This document shows positions 27,399 to 35,345 of a stretch of DNA of 64,000 bases, one piece after another (position 1 is the stretch's first letter; each line of letters opens with the position of its first letter). The notes below the pieces were generated by a model. The model was not told the DNA's origin and ran no database searches. It saw only the letters and a list, made by a program, of their open reading frames with translations. Position numbers and translations under genes: made by a program. Source of the DNA: Vibrio galatheae. GTDB lineage: Bacteria > Pseudomonadota > Gammaproteobacteria > Enterobacterales > Vibrionaceae. Location of the stretch: positions 1-64,000 of the forward strand of contig NZ_JXXV01000014.1 in assembly GCF_000967545.1 (NCBI RefSeq), read 5' to 3'.

Positions 27399-27434
27399 AA
27401 AAGGCGGTTCACGAGATGCGTGACCGCCTTTTTT
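27399..27434 (+). terminator. Displaced glmS terminator
   Basis: AAAAGGCGGTTCACG pairs with CGTGACCGCCTTTT (one bulge) and is followed by a T run. Before insertion this sequence would have begun about 20 bp after the glmS stop, so it was the glmS terminator. The element landed inside its 5' arm, and the 5-bp duplication restores the arm on this side only. glmS now lacks it. Confidence 0.75.
27400..27404. repeat. Target-site duplication, distal copy (AAAGG)
   Basis: AAAGG directly follows the left-end terminal bases ...CGACA and matches 13496-13500. It is simultaneously the first part of the displaced glmS terminator stem. Confidence 0.95.
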
Positions 27435-27496
27435 CTTATCTCTTATTGGTGCTTTATCCTTGCTTCAAGGCAAGATTACTGTGTCTGCTGCCTGAT

Positions 27497-27925
27497 CTAG
27501 CTTAAGGTCAAATCAGGCACTGTCGGCATTTTTTTACTCTGGACTAAAAACAGTTCATCACAGGCCAATGCATCGCTTGCCGCAGAGTGTGATAGATAAC
27601 CTGGAAGATTATAGTGGCGGCGCAAGTCATCCAATTGATAGCTAATATAAGCACCACTTTTACCCGCATAACTCAACGGCTTTGCGACTCTCAGACTATC
27701 AATATAGTAGGCAGGCAGTTCATCAGTGCCATAGCGGGACGCCACATAGGCATCAATAAAAGCTTTCTCAATACAACAGCCGTGGGCGAGAATAATTTTG
27801 CCTCGTATCCTCTCAAGTAAGTGATCCATTCCTTCATCGAGTGGCAAGCCAGCTGCCAAGTCTTGTGGTTTTAAGCCGTTGATTTGGGCTGACTCAGGTT
27901 TAATAAACTTGCCATGGTTAATGTA
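27497..27925 (-). pseudogene. DnaQ-like 3'-5' exonuclease, 5'-truncated remnant
   Basis: The frame is open from 27925 to the stop at 27497 and encodes INHGKFIKPESAQINGLKPQ, then IILAHGCCIEKAFIDAY, ending at the expected C-terminus. These are ExoII/ExoIII-type segments of DnaQ-family exonucleases (LAHxxxxEKAFID; HSAASDALACDELF). The N-terminal part with the first catalytic DxE motif is missing, and a TAG at 27926-27928 interrupts what may be further homologous sequence upstream (KIHLGIEE). An active enzyme is not expected. The intact gene usually lies after a DUF294 gene, as the next fragment suggests. Confidence 0.75.
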
Positions 27926-28230
27926 CTACTCTTCAATGCCGAGATGAATCTTGGGCTTTTCTGAATGCAATGATGAAGGTATTGCTGAATTTGGTCGACA
28001 AACTCGCGGTTGCCGTGAATAGCACGCACTTCGAGGAAGGCGCTGATACTCACTAGTTTGTCGTATTCTGTATTGGCAAGCCATTTCTGATAGTAGTCTT
28101 TCCAACACTGAACTGGCTGACACCATTTCGGATTCGCAGCCATACATTTGCCATCACACAGCGGGAAACTGCAGGCCGCTAAACCATTGCAGACACGCAT
28201 TACCAGATGAGTAAAGTAGAGCAGCCCTCT
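27871..28230 (-). pseudogene. DUF294-type (nucleotidyltransferase/CBS) protein, internal fragment
   Basis: About 120 codons on the minus strand encode VCNGLAACSFPLCDGKCMAA followed by NPKWCQPVQCWKDYYQKWL. I recognise this as the segment after the nucleotidyltransferase core of the large DUF294/CBS proteins found near acetate-uptake genes in vibrios. The rest of the roughly 600-residue protein is absent. The upstream limit is a TGA at 28231-28233. At its 3' end it runs out of homology and overlaps the exonuclease remnant in another frame, so a deletion probably fused the two near 27.93 kb. Confidence 0.6.
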
Positions 28231-28371
28231 TCAGTGGCGCCGTAAGAAAGAACAATCGCGCGTCTTGGTCTTACAGCATGTGGACTTCATTGCTCGCATG
28301 AGATCCAGCAACCATCCATAATCACACTGAGATGGGCCAAGCTGCTCTTAACATCGTATGTCACAGGATTA

Positions 28372-28380
28372 GGGGGGGGG
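28372..28380 (+). repeat. Run of nine G residues
   Basis: A homopolymer of nine G lies immediately before the recognisable kdgK remnant. It marks a possible rearrangement junction and is also a likely place for a sequencing or assembly length error. Confidence 0.9.
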
Positions 28381-28554
28381 ATTCATTTAGCCGCAGGTGA
28401 CTATTTCAACGCGGGTTATCTCGCAAAACTTATTTTAGGCGGAGAGCTTGCTGAGTCTGCGCTGGCGGGTCACACTGTGGCTGGTACTCTTATTCAATAT
28501 CGTGGATGTAATCATCCCAAGCGACGCGATGCCTACTATTTAAGGAACGATGAA
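28381..28554 (+). pseudogene. kdgK: 2-keto-3-deoxygluconate kinase, C-terminal remnant
   Basis: The 58 codons directly upstream of eda encode LAAGDYFNAGYLAKLILGGE, then ALAGHTVAGTLIQYRG. This is the catalytic GD-FNAGY motif and C-terminal helix of the PfkB-family KdgK. All upstream sequence of that family (about 250 residues) is missing, and the usual DTTAAGDSF is altered to IHLAAGDYF. The frame continues without a stop straight into the eda ATG. KdgK makes the substrate of Eda, so this was once a kdgK-eda operon. Confidence 0.7.
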
Positions 28555-29178
28555 ATGAAAGATCTGAATCAACAACTTTCTGAGATTAAAGTAGTCCCTG
28601 TGATTGCGATCAAAGATGCCAGCAAGGCAGTTAAGCTTGCTCAAGTATTGATTGAAAATGGCCTACCTTGTGCAGAAGTTACTTTCCGTACTGAAGAGGC
28701 CTCACTAGCGATCAAAAACATACGTGAAGCTTACCCAGAGATGCTGATTGGCGCAGGTACTGTTTTGACAAGTGCTCAAGTTGATGAGGCAATTGACGCA
28801 GGTGTTGACTTTATTGTTAGCCCTGGCTTTAACCCAACCACAGTGAAGTATTGTCAACAGCGTAACGTTACCATCGTTCCGGGTGTTAACACCCCAAGCC
28901 TAGTAGAGCAAGCTATGGAAATGGGTCTAAGTACGCTTAAATTCTTCCCTGCAGAGCCATCAGGTGGCGTGTCAATGCTCAAAGCACTAACAGCGGTTTA
29001 CCCAGTGAAATTCATGCCAACAGGTGGCGTGAGCCCAAGTAATGTTAAAGATTACTTGTCAATTCCTTCAGTCTTAGCGTGTGGCGGTACTTGGATGGTG
29101 CCTGGCGATTTGATTGATAATGAGCAATGGGATTACTTAGCTAAGCTAGTTCGTGAAGTTGCGAGAATTATTGAATAA
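28555..29178 (+). CDS. eda: KDPG/KHG aldolase
   Basis: A 207-residue class I aldolase that splits 2-keto-3-deoxy-6-phosphogluconate to pyruvate and glyceraldehyde 3-phosphate (Entner-Doudoroff and uronate pathways). The Schiff-base lysine is Lys129 in TLKFFPAEPSGG. The catalytic glutamate is Glu41 in CAEVTFRTEEAS, and IGAGTVLT and FMPTGGVS are present. The start is set at ATG 28555 because the protein then begins like known Eda; the frame is open further upstream only because it runs through the kdgK remnant. The promoter is not obvious, since the upstream region is decayed. Confidence 0.93.
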   Translation: MKDLNQQLSEIKVVPVIAIKDASKAVKLAQVLIENGLPCAEVTFRTEEASLAIKNIREAYPEMLIGAGTVLTSAQVDEAIDAGVDFIVSPGFNPTTVKYCQQRNVTIVPGVNTPSLVEQAMEMGLSTLKFFPAEPSGGVSMLKALTAVYPVKFMPTGGVSPSNVKDYLSIPSVLACGGTWMVPGDLIDNEQWDYLAKLVREVARIIE

Positions 29179-29527
29179 TTCCTAGCTCGGTTAGCACCGA
29201 TTAATGTCTAGTTAGTCGAAAGATTTTGAGCATTTTGCCAACGCCAACTGCTTCATGTAGTCGTTCTATGTCTAAGTTTTCACCTAACCTGCCAATGAAT
29301 AGGGGAAATGAAAGCATCATCCGATTGGCTTTAAAGGCCCTCTTAAAGGAGGCTGGATGAATCAAAGGAGGCTGGATGAATCAATCGTTCGTGCTGAACT
29401 TACCTTAAATTTACTGATTAGCTTGTTGTCACTTTTGCTTGGTTTAAGCAGGAACAAACTGAACAATAAAATGATGCCACCAATCGCTTTGCCGTAGCGC
29501 TAAGAGCACCTTCTAGTGCTACCAGCG
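29179..29527. other. 349-bp gap between eda and the HAD gene
   Basis: No gene is supported. The stretch contains a perfect 19-bp tandem duplication at 29345-29382 and otherwise unremarkable sequence. A small frame near 29358 encodes only a few codons. Its patchwork look is consistent with the neighbouring decayed region. Confidence 0.5.
29345..29382 (+). repeat. Perfect 19-bp tandem repeat
   Basis: AAAGGAGGCTGGATGAATC occurs twice without spacer. Each copy holds a Shine-Dalgarno-like AAAGGAGG followed by an ATG nine bases later. No sizeable open frame follows either ATG, so it is probably a recent slippage duplication. Confidence 0.9.
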
Positions 29528-30184
29528 CTATGAGAAGCTATCTAATATCTCGATCACTTGGTGTAAATTGTCGAGTTGAATAATCCTATCTTGCCACTCT
29601 GGCAGCGGCGGTAATAAATCCGGGATCATCACAGCGTGGCAGCCAGCAGTGAGGGCGGCGCGAATACCGTTATTTGAGTCTTCTAACACCAAACACTCAT
29701 CGGGTGCCAAACCTAATCTTTTGCATGCCTTCTGATAGCCTTCTGGGTGTGGTTTGCTTCTTACGACATCTTCAGCACTGATGACGAGTTCAAACTGGCT
29801 CAGATAGTCGGTAGGGGAAAAGTTGAATTTGACGTCGACCAAAGGGGAGGAAGTCACTAGCGCTGTTCTAAGACCTCGTTGTTTGATAAATGCCAATAAC
29901 GCTGCAAAGCCCGGTTTTATTGCGATGCCTTGCTGGCGAAGCTGTTGATAGTGCGCATCTCTGGTTGTTCTATAGCGTTCAATATCAAGGGCACTCTGAA
30001 AATGCTTAACCAATAAGCGCTCACAGTCTGGATCTTGTACACCGATAAACTGCTGATAGAAGCCGTCGCTAATGGTGAGGTGTTGTTCTGTAGCGGCATA
30101 TTGCCAACTCTGCTTATAAACGGACTCGGTATCAAAGATCAGTCCATCCATATCAAAAAGTATCGCTTTGAGCATATTACTCAC
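29528..30184 (-). CDS. HAD-superfamily phosphatase (YniC/beta-phosphoglucomutase-like)
   Basis: A 218-residue haloacid-dehalogenase-family hydrolase, subfamily IA. Motif I is FDMDGLIFDTE, with nucleophile Asp10 and acid Asp12. Motif II is LVTSS. KPHPEGYQKACKRLGL carries the motif III lysine, and LVLEDSNNGIRAA is motif IV. The cap domain lies between motifs I and II. The family dephosphorylates small sugar phosphates such as 2-deoxyglucose 6-phosphate; the substrate here is unknown. It is divergent from the mannitol operon. The start could be Met1 or Met4. Confidence 0.85.
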   Translation of the reverse strand: MSNMLKAILFDMDGLIFDTESVYKQSWQYAATEQHLTISDGFYQQFIGVQDPDCERLLVKHFQSALDIERYRTTRDAHYQQLRQQGIAIKPGFAALLAFIKQRGLRTALVTSSPLVDVKFNFSPTDYLSQFELVISAEDVVRSKPHPEGYQKACKRLGLAPDECLVLEDSNNGIRAALTAGCHAVMIPDLLPPLPEWQDRIIQLDNLHQVIEILDSFS

Positions 30185-30353
30185 TTTTACCGTTGTGGTT
30201 TAGCGCCTCTAGTTTAACGTCAAAATAGACCGAAATTCTTTTGTAATTTTATTACACTTAGTGGTTGGAAATAAAATTAAGGCTATTTGTTGACCCAATA
30301 TCGAGCGCTTTATGAACTGTTTTGGTGAGGTTATTACGTTTATATTTCGCAAA

Positions 30354-30529
30354 TGTGATTCTTATCACTAATTATTTTTTATTTCCTAATTATTAATTGT
30401 GACCAAAGTCACTACTGATTGATAATCATTTTCACTAAATTGCGTTTGTAATTTACATACAGTCCATTTGTGTGAAATTGGTCACTCAAAAAATGAAGTG
30501 TTAATTCTTTGTGTGTGATTTTTGTCACT
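30354..30529 (+). promoter_or_regulatory. mtlA control region with four CRP-like sites
   Basis: Four matches to TGTGA-N6-TCACT lie at 30354-30369, 30398-30413, 30471-30486 and 30514-30529, all upstream of mtlA. Mannitol operons of enteric bacteria and vibrios are CRP-dependent, and multiple CRP sites are known at E. coli mtlA. The remaining 452-bp gap (30185-30636) holds the 5' leader with a GGCCAGATTGGCC hairpin at 30600-30612, and no gene. Confidence 0.8.
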
Positions 30530-30636
30530 AAATCTAGGGTTGGAGTGCGTTTTCGATTTGTTGTGATACATTTTAATCGACTTTTAAACAAACATTTTGG
30601 GCCAGATTGGCCATCCAATAAAACTGAGGTCTCCCT

Positions 30637-32523
30637 ATGTTATCACCAGAAGCTAAGATCAAAGTGCAAAACTTTGGTCGTTTTCTATCCAACATGGTAA
30701 TGCCTAACATCGGTGCATTTATTGCCTGGGGTTTCATTACCGCACTATTTATTCCAACCGGTTGGTTGCCAAACGAGACGTTGGCATCACTTGTTGGACC
30801 AATGATCAAATTCTTGCTGCCACTACTGATCGGTTATACCGGTGGTAAAATGGTGGGTGGAGACCGCGGTGCGGTTGTTGGTGCCATCACAACCATGGGT
30901 GTGATTGTCGGTACTGATATCCCAATGTTTATGGGCGCGATGATCGTAGGTCCACTTGGCGGTTACGCAATCAAGAAATTCGATGAGTCTGTTCACGGTA
31001 AAGTGAAGAGCGGCTTTGAGATGCTAGTGAACAACTTCTCTGCCGGTATCATCGGTATGATTCTAGCTATCTTAGCTTTCTTCATCATCGGCCCAGCAGT
31101 GAAAGTGCTTTCAAGTGCATTGGCAGCAGGCGTTAACGTGATGGTTGAAACAGGCGCGTTGCCACTGGCTTCTATCTTTGTTGAACCAGCAAAAATCCTG
31201 TTCCTAAACAATGCGATTAACCACGGTATCTTCTCGCCATTAGGTATTCAACAGTCTGAAGAGCTAGGCCGCTCAATCTTCTTCCTAATCGAAGCGAACC
31301 CAGGTCCTGGTCTAGGTCTACTACTTGCGTACATGGCATTTGGTAAAGGTAACGCTAAGCAATCTGCTGCGGGCGCTTCTATCATCCACTTCCTCGGTGG
31401 TATTCACGAAATTTACTTCCCATACGTGCTAATGAACCCACGTCTAATCCTTGCGGTAATTGCAGGTGGTATGACTGGTGTGTTCACTAACGTAATGTTC
31501 AGCTCAGGTCTAATTTCTCCAGCGTCTCCTGGTTCTATCTTTGCTGTACTTCTGATGACACCTAAAGGTTCTTATCTAGGCGTGGTGCTATCTGTTATCG
31601 CTTCAGCAGCTGTTTCGTTCCTTGTTGCTTCAGTGTTATTGAAAACATCGAAAGCAACGGGTGGTGACGAAGAGTCTCTAGAGAAAGCGTCAGCAGCAAT
31701 GCACGACATGAAAGCAGCATCAAAAGGCCAAGCAGCGGCGCAAGTTAACCTAGCTGACGTAAGCGCAATCTATGTGGCATGTGATGCAGGTATGGGGTCA
31801 AGCGCAATGGGTGCAGGCTTACTACGCAAGAAAGTTCAAGCGGCTGGTCTAGACATCGATGTCTCTAACCTTGCGATTAACAATCTACCTGGTGATTCTC
31901 AAATCGTAGTCACCCACAAAGACCTAACCGATCGTGCACGTACCCATGCACAAGGTGCGATGCATATTTCACTAAGTAACTTCCTAGATGGCGGTGTATA
32001 CGACAACCTAGTCGAGCAGCTTCTTCAAGCAAGGAGTGGCGAGGCAAAAAAGCCTGAAGCACCTGCAGCGCAAGCCGAGGAAAAGGACTCAACACTGACG
32101 TTAACTAGTGACAGTGTGTTCCTCGGGTTAAAAGCCAACTCCAAGGAAGAGGCGATTAAGTTTGCAGGTGAGCAACTGGTTAAATTAGGTAATGTTTCAC
32201 CTGAATATGTTGACGGTATGTTTGCTCGTGAAGAGCTTGTCTCTACCTACCTAGGTGAGTCAATCGCAGTACCGCATGGCACCATCGAAGCAAAACAATA
32301 CGTTATGAAAACAGGCATAGTGTTCTGCCAATACCCAGAGGGTATTCAATGGGGCGAAGATGAAGATGATGTAGCAAAAATGGTCATCGGCATCGCTGCT
32401 CAAGGTGATGAACACAATATGGTTTTGATGGCGATTACAAATTCACTTGATGACGAAGAGGCGGTTGAGCGTTTACAGAACACATCAGACCCACAAGATG
32501 TTCTGAATATCCTCAATGCCTAG
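30637..32523 (+). CDS. mtlA: Mannitol-specific PTS transporter, EIICBA
   Basis: A 628-residue inner-membrane protein that imports mannitol while phosphorylating it to mannitol 1-phosphate. Residues 1 to about 340 are the membrane IIC domain (NIGAFIAWGFITALFIPTGW; LIEANPGPGLGLLLAYMAFG). The IIB domain has the phosphocysteine Cys382 in VACDAGMGSSAMGAG. After an Ala/Glu-rich linker, the IIA domain has phosphohistidine His547 in IAVPHGTIEA. Order and length match MtlA. The ATG follows GAGGT with good spacing. Transcription should depend on CRP and probably MtlR. Confidence 0.97.
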   Translation: MLSPEAKIKVQNFGRFLSNMVMPNIGAFIAWGFITALFIPTGWLPNETLASLVGPMIKFLLPLLIGYTGGKMVGGDRGAVVGAITTMGVIVGTDIPMFMGAMIVGPLGGYAIKKFDESVHGKVKSGFEMLVNNFSAGIIGMILAILAFFIIGPAVKVLSSALAAGVNVMVETGALPLASIFVEPAKILFLNNAINHGIFSPLGIQQSEELGRSIFFLIEANPGPGLGLLLAYMAFGKGNAKQSAAGASIIHFLGGIHEIYFPYVLMNPRLILAVIAGGMTGVFTNVMFSSGLISPASPGSIFAVLLMTPKGSYLGVVLSVIASAAVSFLVASVLLKTSKATGGDEESLEKASAAMHDMKAASKGQAAAQVNLADVSAIYVACDAGMGSSAMGAGLLRKKVQAAGLDIDVSNLAINNLPGDSQIVVTHKDLTDRARTHAQGAMHISLSNFLDGGVYDNLVEQLLQARSGEAKKPEAPAAQAEEKDSTLTLTSDSVFLGLKANSKEEAIKFAGEQLVKLGNVSPEYVDGMFAREELVSTYLGESIAVPHGTIEAKQYVMKTGIVFCQYPEGIQWGEDEDDVAKMVIGIAAQGDEHNMVLMAITNSLDDEEAVERLQNTSDPQDVLNILNA

Positions 32524-32552
32524 TAGTACTTTTGTCTAGCTCCTGAGTGAAC

Positions 32553-32586
32553 GAGGCCAGCAGTCCCCCCTCTGGCCTCATTTTTA
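32553..32586 (+). terminator. Terminator-like hairpin between mtlA and mtlD
   Basis: GAGGCCAG pairs with CTGGCCTC around an 11-base loop and is followed by ATTTTTA. It lies within the mannitol operon, so it probably reduces rather than stops transcription into mtlD, giving more MtlA than MtlD. Confidence 0.7.
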
Positions 32587-32663
32587 GTCTGGATAGCTGA
32601 ATGCTTAGGCGTGTGTAGTAAAGCCCTCAGCTATACAGATTCAACATTTGAAAGGTTACTATT

Positions 32664-33812
32664 ATGAAAGCGTTACATTTTGGTGCAGGTAATATTGGTC
32701 GTGGTTTTATCGGTAAATTGCTCTCCGATGCAGGCATGGAAGTAACATTTGCAGACGTTAACGAAACCGTTGTGTCTGAACTTCAAAAGCGCAACCAATA
32801 CCCAGTAAAAGTGGTAGGCGAAGAGTGTGTTGTTGAAACCGTAAACAATGTAACGGCGGTGAACTCGGCAACGGATGCGGTTGTAGATTGTATTGCTGAG
32901 GCTGATCTTATCACCACGGCAGTCGGCCCTACGGTGCTAAAAATCATCTCTGGTTCAATCGCAAAAGGTATCGCCAAGCGAGCGGCAGCAAACAACGTTA
33001 AGCCGCTCAATGTGATTGCTGCTGAGAACATGGTTCGAGGCACGACTCAGCTGAAAGAAGCGGTTTATGAGCATTTGACTGACGAGCTTAAAGCGTTTAG
33101 TGACCAACACATCGGCTTTGTCGATTCTGCGGTTGACCGTATCGTGCCACCGGCAGAAGCAGGCGAGACCGATCCTCTGGCGGTAACAGTTGAAACCTTC
33201 AGCGAGTGGATTGTTGACCAAACCCAATTCAAAGGTGACATTCCAAACGTCCCGGGTATGGAGTGTACTGATAATCTAATGGCGTTTGTTGAGCGCAAGC
33301 TGTTTACCCTCAATACAGGTCACCTTATTACTGCTTACCTTGGCGTATTAGCAGGCCATGAAACGATTAAAGATTCGATTGAAGACCCGGCGATTCGCGC
33401 CCAAGTAAAGGCAGCAATGGAAGAAAGCGGTGCGGTGCTGATTAAACGTTACGGTTTCGAACCACAAGCACATGCGGCATACATCGAGAAAATCCTCGGC
33501 CGTTTTGCGAATCCGTACCTGCGTGACGAAGTTGATCGTGTTGGTCGCCAGCCTATTCGTAAACTGAGTCCACAAGATCGTCTTATTAAGCCATTAAATG
33601 GTACCTTAGAGTACGGCCTGCCCAACGCTCACCTGATTAAAGGTATCGCCGCAGCATTTCATTACAAAAATGATGATGACCCTCAAGCGGTGGAATTACA
33701 GGCAATGTTCGCCGAAAAAGGCTTCGCGCAAACTTTGGCGCACTATTCAGAGCTGAATGTTGATTCAGAAGTTGTTAAACTCGCCGAACAAGCGTATAAA
33801 GCAATCAACTAA
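32664..33812 (+). CDS. mtlD: Mannitol-1-phosphate 5-dehydrogenase
   Basis: A 382-residue NAD-dependent dehydrogenase of the long-chain mannitol dehydrogenase family that converts mannitol 1-phosphate to fructose 6-phosphate. The N-terminal nucleotide-binding loop is [13 protein letters not shown] (residues 4-16). [22 protein letters not shown] and the catalytic-helix region [14 protein letters not shown] are visible. It is the second gene of the operon, 140 bp after mtlA, with AAAGG before the ATG. Confidence 0.96.
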   Translation: MKALHFGAGNIGRGFIGKLLSDAGMEVTFADVNETVVSELQKRNQYPVKVVGEECVVETVNNVTAVNSATDAVVDCIAEADLITTAVGPTVLKIISGSIAKGIAKRAAANNVKPLNVIAAENMVRGTTQLKEAVYEHLTDELKAFSDQHIGFVDSAVDRIVPPAEAGETDPLAVTVETFSEWIVDQTQFKGDIPNVPGMECTDNLMAFVERKLFTLNTGHLITAYLGVLAGHETIKDSIEDPAIRAQVKAAMEESGAVLIKRYGFEPQAHAAYIEKILGRFANPYLRDEVDRVGRQPIRKLSPQDRLIKPLNGTLEYGLPNAHLIKGIAAAFHYKNDDDPQAVELQAMFAEKGFAQTLAHYSELNVDSEVVKLAEQAYKAIN

Positions 33813-33824
33813 TGTTAGTTCCAC

Positions 33825-33848
33825 AAAGTGCCACCGATGTGGCACTTT
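33825..33848 (+). terminator. Hairpin between mtlD and mtlR
   Basis: AAAGTGCCAC pairs perfectly with GTGGCACTTT around four bases, followed by ATCCTTTT. The T tract is interrupted, so it may be a weak terminator or an mRNA-stabilising stem. Confidence 0.6.
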
Positions 33849-33865
33849 ATCCTTTTGAAGAAAAC

Positions 33866-34402
33866 ATGCCGATACATTCAAGCCACGAAGCAGAGCTATT
33901 AGAAGAACTTGCGGAATCAGCCAACGCGGCTGAGTGCTTACTGTGTGCTTATGATGTGTTGGAAGATATGCTCGATGCGATACTAAAAAGCATCTTTCAC
34001 AAAGACGACTATGCAGTGAAGTTTGTCGTTGACCCGCTGTTAACCAACGATGGCCCACTCGGGGAGATCTTGGTTCGCACCAAATTGCTGCTTGGCTTAG
34101 GTGTTATCAGCAAACAGACTTACGATGACATTGACGTGTTTGTCACACTGAAAGAGTGGGTGAAAGTTCAAGAGGGTAAGCTAGATTTTTGGGATCGAGA
34201 TATTGTGTTTGAACTCAATAGAGTCAACGCGATACGCAAAATCATGCCGATCGAATACTCTCCCGAACTGATCGAAGGCTTGAATGAAGAGATGAAAACG
34301 ATGTTCTTGGAACGTCATTTTCAAAAGGTGCGTTCAACCATTGTACTAGCGGTTAATGATATCCATCAGCAATTGTCACGCGACAATGCGCTCACCTCTT
34401 AA
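33866..34402 (+). CDS. mtlR: MtlR-type mannitol operon repressor
   Basis: A protein of about 178 residues of the MltR family. The core FHKDDYAVKFVVDPLLTNDG, then PLGEILVRTKLLLGLGVI, is the family signature. MtlR represses mannitol genes, although it lacks a classical DNA-binding domain. A longer version could start at 33812 by overlap with the mtlD stop (TAATG). I prefer ATG 33866 (MPIHSSHEAELLEE) because a strong hairpin at 33825-33848 would lie inside the first codons of the longer form, and GAAG precedes 33866. Confidence 0.8.
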   Translation: MPIHSSHEAELLEELAESANAAECLLCAYDVLEDMLDAILKSIFHKDDYAVKFVVDPLLTNDGPLGEILVRTKLLLGLGVISKQTYDDIDVFVTLKEWVKVQEGKLDFWDRDIVFELNRVNAIRKIMPIEYSPELIEGLNEEMKTMFLERHFQKVRSTIVLAVNDIHQQLSRDNALTS

Positions 34403-34450
34403 CGTTATCACCGCTTCACTACCGTCGCCTTGTCGACTTTCAACTTGTTG

Positions 34451-34909
34451 CTATGCGGCTTTTAAGTCGACCTTTTCTACTCTTTCCATCCACTTATCAC
34501 ACTGACTTAATAGCTGTTGCAAAAATGGCACGGGTTGCGCGATTTTCTCGCCGCCTTTAATTGGCGCGTCGGTTAGCTGCCAGAATTGCTGAGTGATGAG
34601 ATTTCGTTTAGAGACGAAGTCACTTATCTCTGCAACCGACATTGGCAGTTCGTCATTCAGCATATTGTGCAGCGGTTGTAGCCTTAGCGTGACATCAGCC
34701 GATGTGCCTTGCAGAAATTGATTGGCCGTCAGACGGCTTAACGCGCGAAGGTCACGATTCGGATGCTGCTTACAGAGCGGTTGGATAGCTTTATATAGCG
34801 CAAAATCGACTTTTTGCACTGCAATTAATGCCTCGCCCAGCAGTGGCATAAGATCCTGTTGGAGTGCGGTTTTATATTCTGTGGTGATAGTCATGGTTGG
34901 AGAGTTCAC
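34451..34909 (-). CDS. Conserved hypothetical protein, 152 residues
   Basis: I do not recognise this protein. It is soluble-looking and largely helical, with no signal peptide or membrane segment. It ends LKAA and contains a Q-rich helix ISDFVSKRNLITQQFWQLTD. It lies convergent to mtlR and 16 bases downstream of another unknown gene on the same strand, so the two may be co-transcribed. The frame is well formed and its codon use resembles its neighbours, which supports a real gene. Confidence 0.6.
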   Translation of the reverse strand: MNSPTMTITTEYKTALQQDLMPLLGEALIAVQKVDFALYKAIQPLCKQHPNRDLRALSRLTANQFLQGTSADVTLRLQPLHNMLNDELPMSVAEISDFVSKRNLITQQFWQLTDAPIKGGEKIAQPVPFLQQLLSQCDKWMERVEKVDLKAA

Positions 34910-34925
34910 TCATTAATGTTACAGG

Positions 34926-35201
34926 CTATTCGAATAAGCACAGCGCGTCTTCACGGCTCAGTTGGTTGGCATCAAAAATGATGTAATCGCCGCGGCGGGT
35001 TTGCGTGCATTGGGCTATGCCTTTGAAGCCGATACTGGTGAGCTTTTTCATCACTAGATGGCTCGCGTTGGCGTAGATGACATCGAGAAAAGGTAACTGG
35101 TTTGAATGCACCGCCCCCTTTTGATTGAAGATGTCCATTGCTTGGGACAGGTGGTCAGAGTCAGTAAATTCAATGATTTGGGCAATATCATTTAACAACA
35201 T
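34926..35201 (-). CDS. Conserved hypothetical protein, 91 residues
   Basis: This is an unrecognised small protein (MLLNDIAQIIEFTDSDHLSQ start). Its alternating pattern suggests a compact alpha/beta fold, with no membrane segment or metal motif. It precedes the 152-residue gene on the minus strand, probably in the same transcript, and follows the nagB terminator. Confidence 0.55.
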   Translation of the reverse strand: MLLNDIAQIIEFTDSDHLSQAMDIFNQKGAVHSNQLPFLDVIYANASHLVMKKLTSIGFKGIAQCTQTRRGDYIIFDANQLSREDALCLFE

Positions 35202-35288
35202 GTGTTTCCATACGTAAATTGTGGTTAACTCGGGCAGTACTTTACTGGGTTCATCTTGAACGCGCCAGTACGATATAGGCTTAGATAT

Positions 35289-35319
35289 AAAAAACCACTT
35301 CTTTTAGAAGTGGTTTTTT
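35289..35319 (-). terminator. Intrinsic terminator after nagB
   Basis: AAAAACCACTTC pairs with GAAGTGGTTTTT around a five-base loop. On the minus strand it is followed by T residues, 27 bp past the nagB stop. It could also work on the plus strand. Confidence 0.88.
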
Positions 35320-35345
35320 GTTTAAACACCGAAAATAGCGTTTAA

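Larger units (their letters stand above)
13501..27399. mobile_element. Complete Tn7-like transposon in attTn7
   Basis: The element is 13,899 bp long and flanked by AAAGG duplications. Both ends begin 5'-TGTCG, and their terminal 20 bp agree at 17 positions (TGTCGGTAGACATTAAAGTC at the right end). Three abutting 21-bp TnsB-type repeats lie at the glmS-proximal right end, and three spaced copies in inverted orientation lie within the last 152 bp of the left end. This is the asymmetric pattern known for Tn7. The order is tnsA-tnsB-tnsC-tnsD-tnsE (broken), then a three-gene cargo operon. No Cas genes, integron or resistance genes are visible. The encoded proteins are close relatives of classical Tn7 proteins, not CRISPR-associated branches. 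Confidence 0.97.

Noticed and set aside
13501..27399. CRISPR-associated transposon
   Set aside because: No cas genes, repeat array or second TniQ are present, and TnsA and TnsD match classical Tn7 in length and active-site positions.
28201..28371. A small gene between the DUF294 and kdgK remnants
   Set aside because: No frame of useful length or recognisable motif exists on either strand; the start upstream of 28230 is closed by stops.
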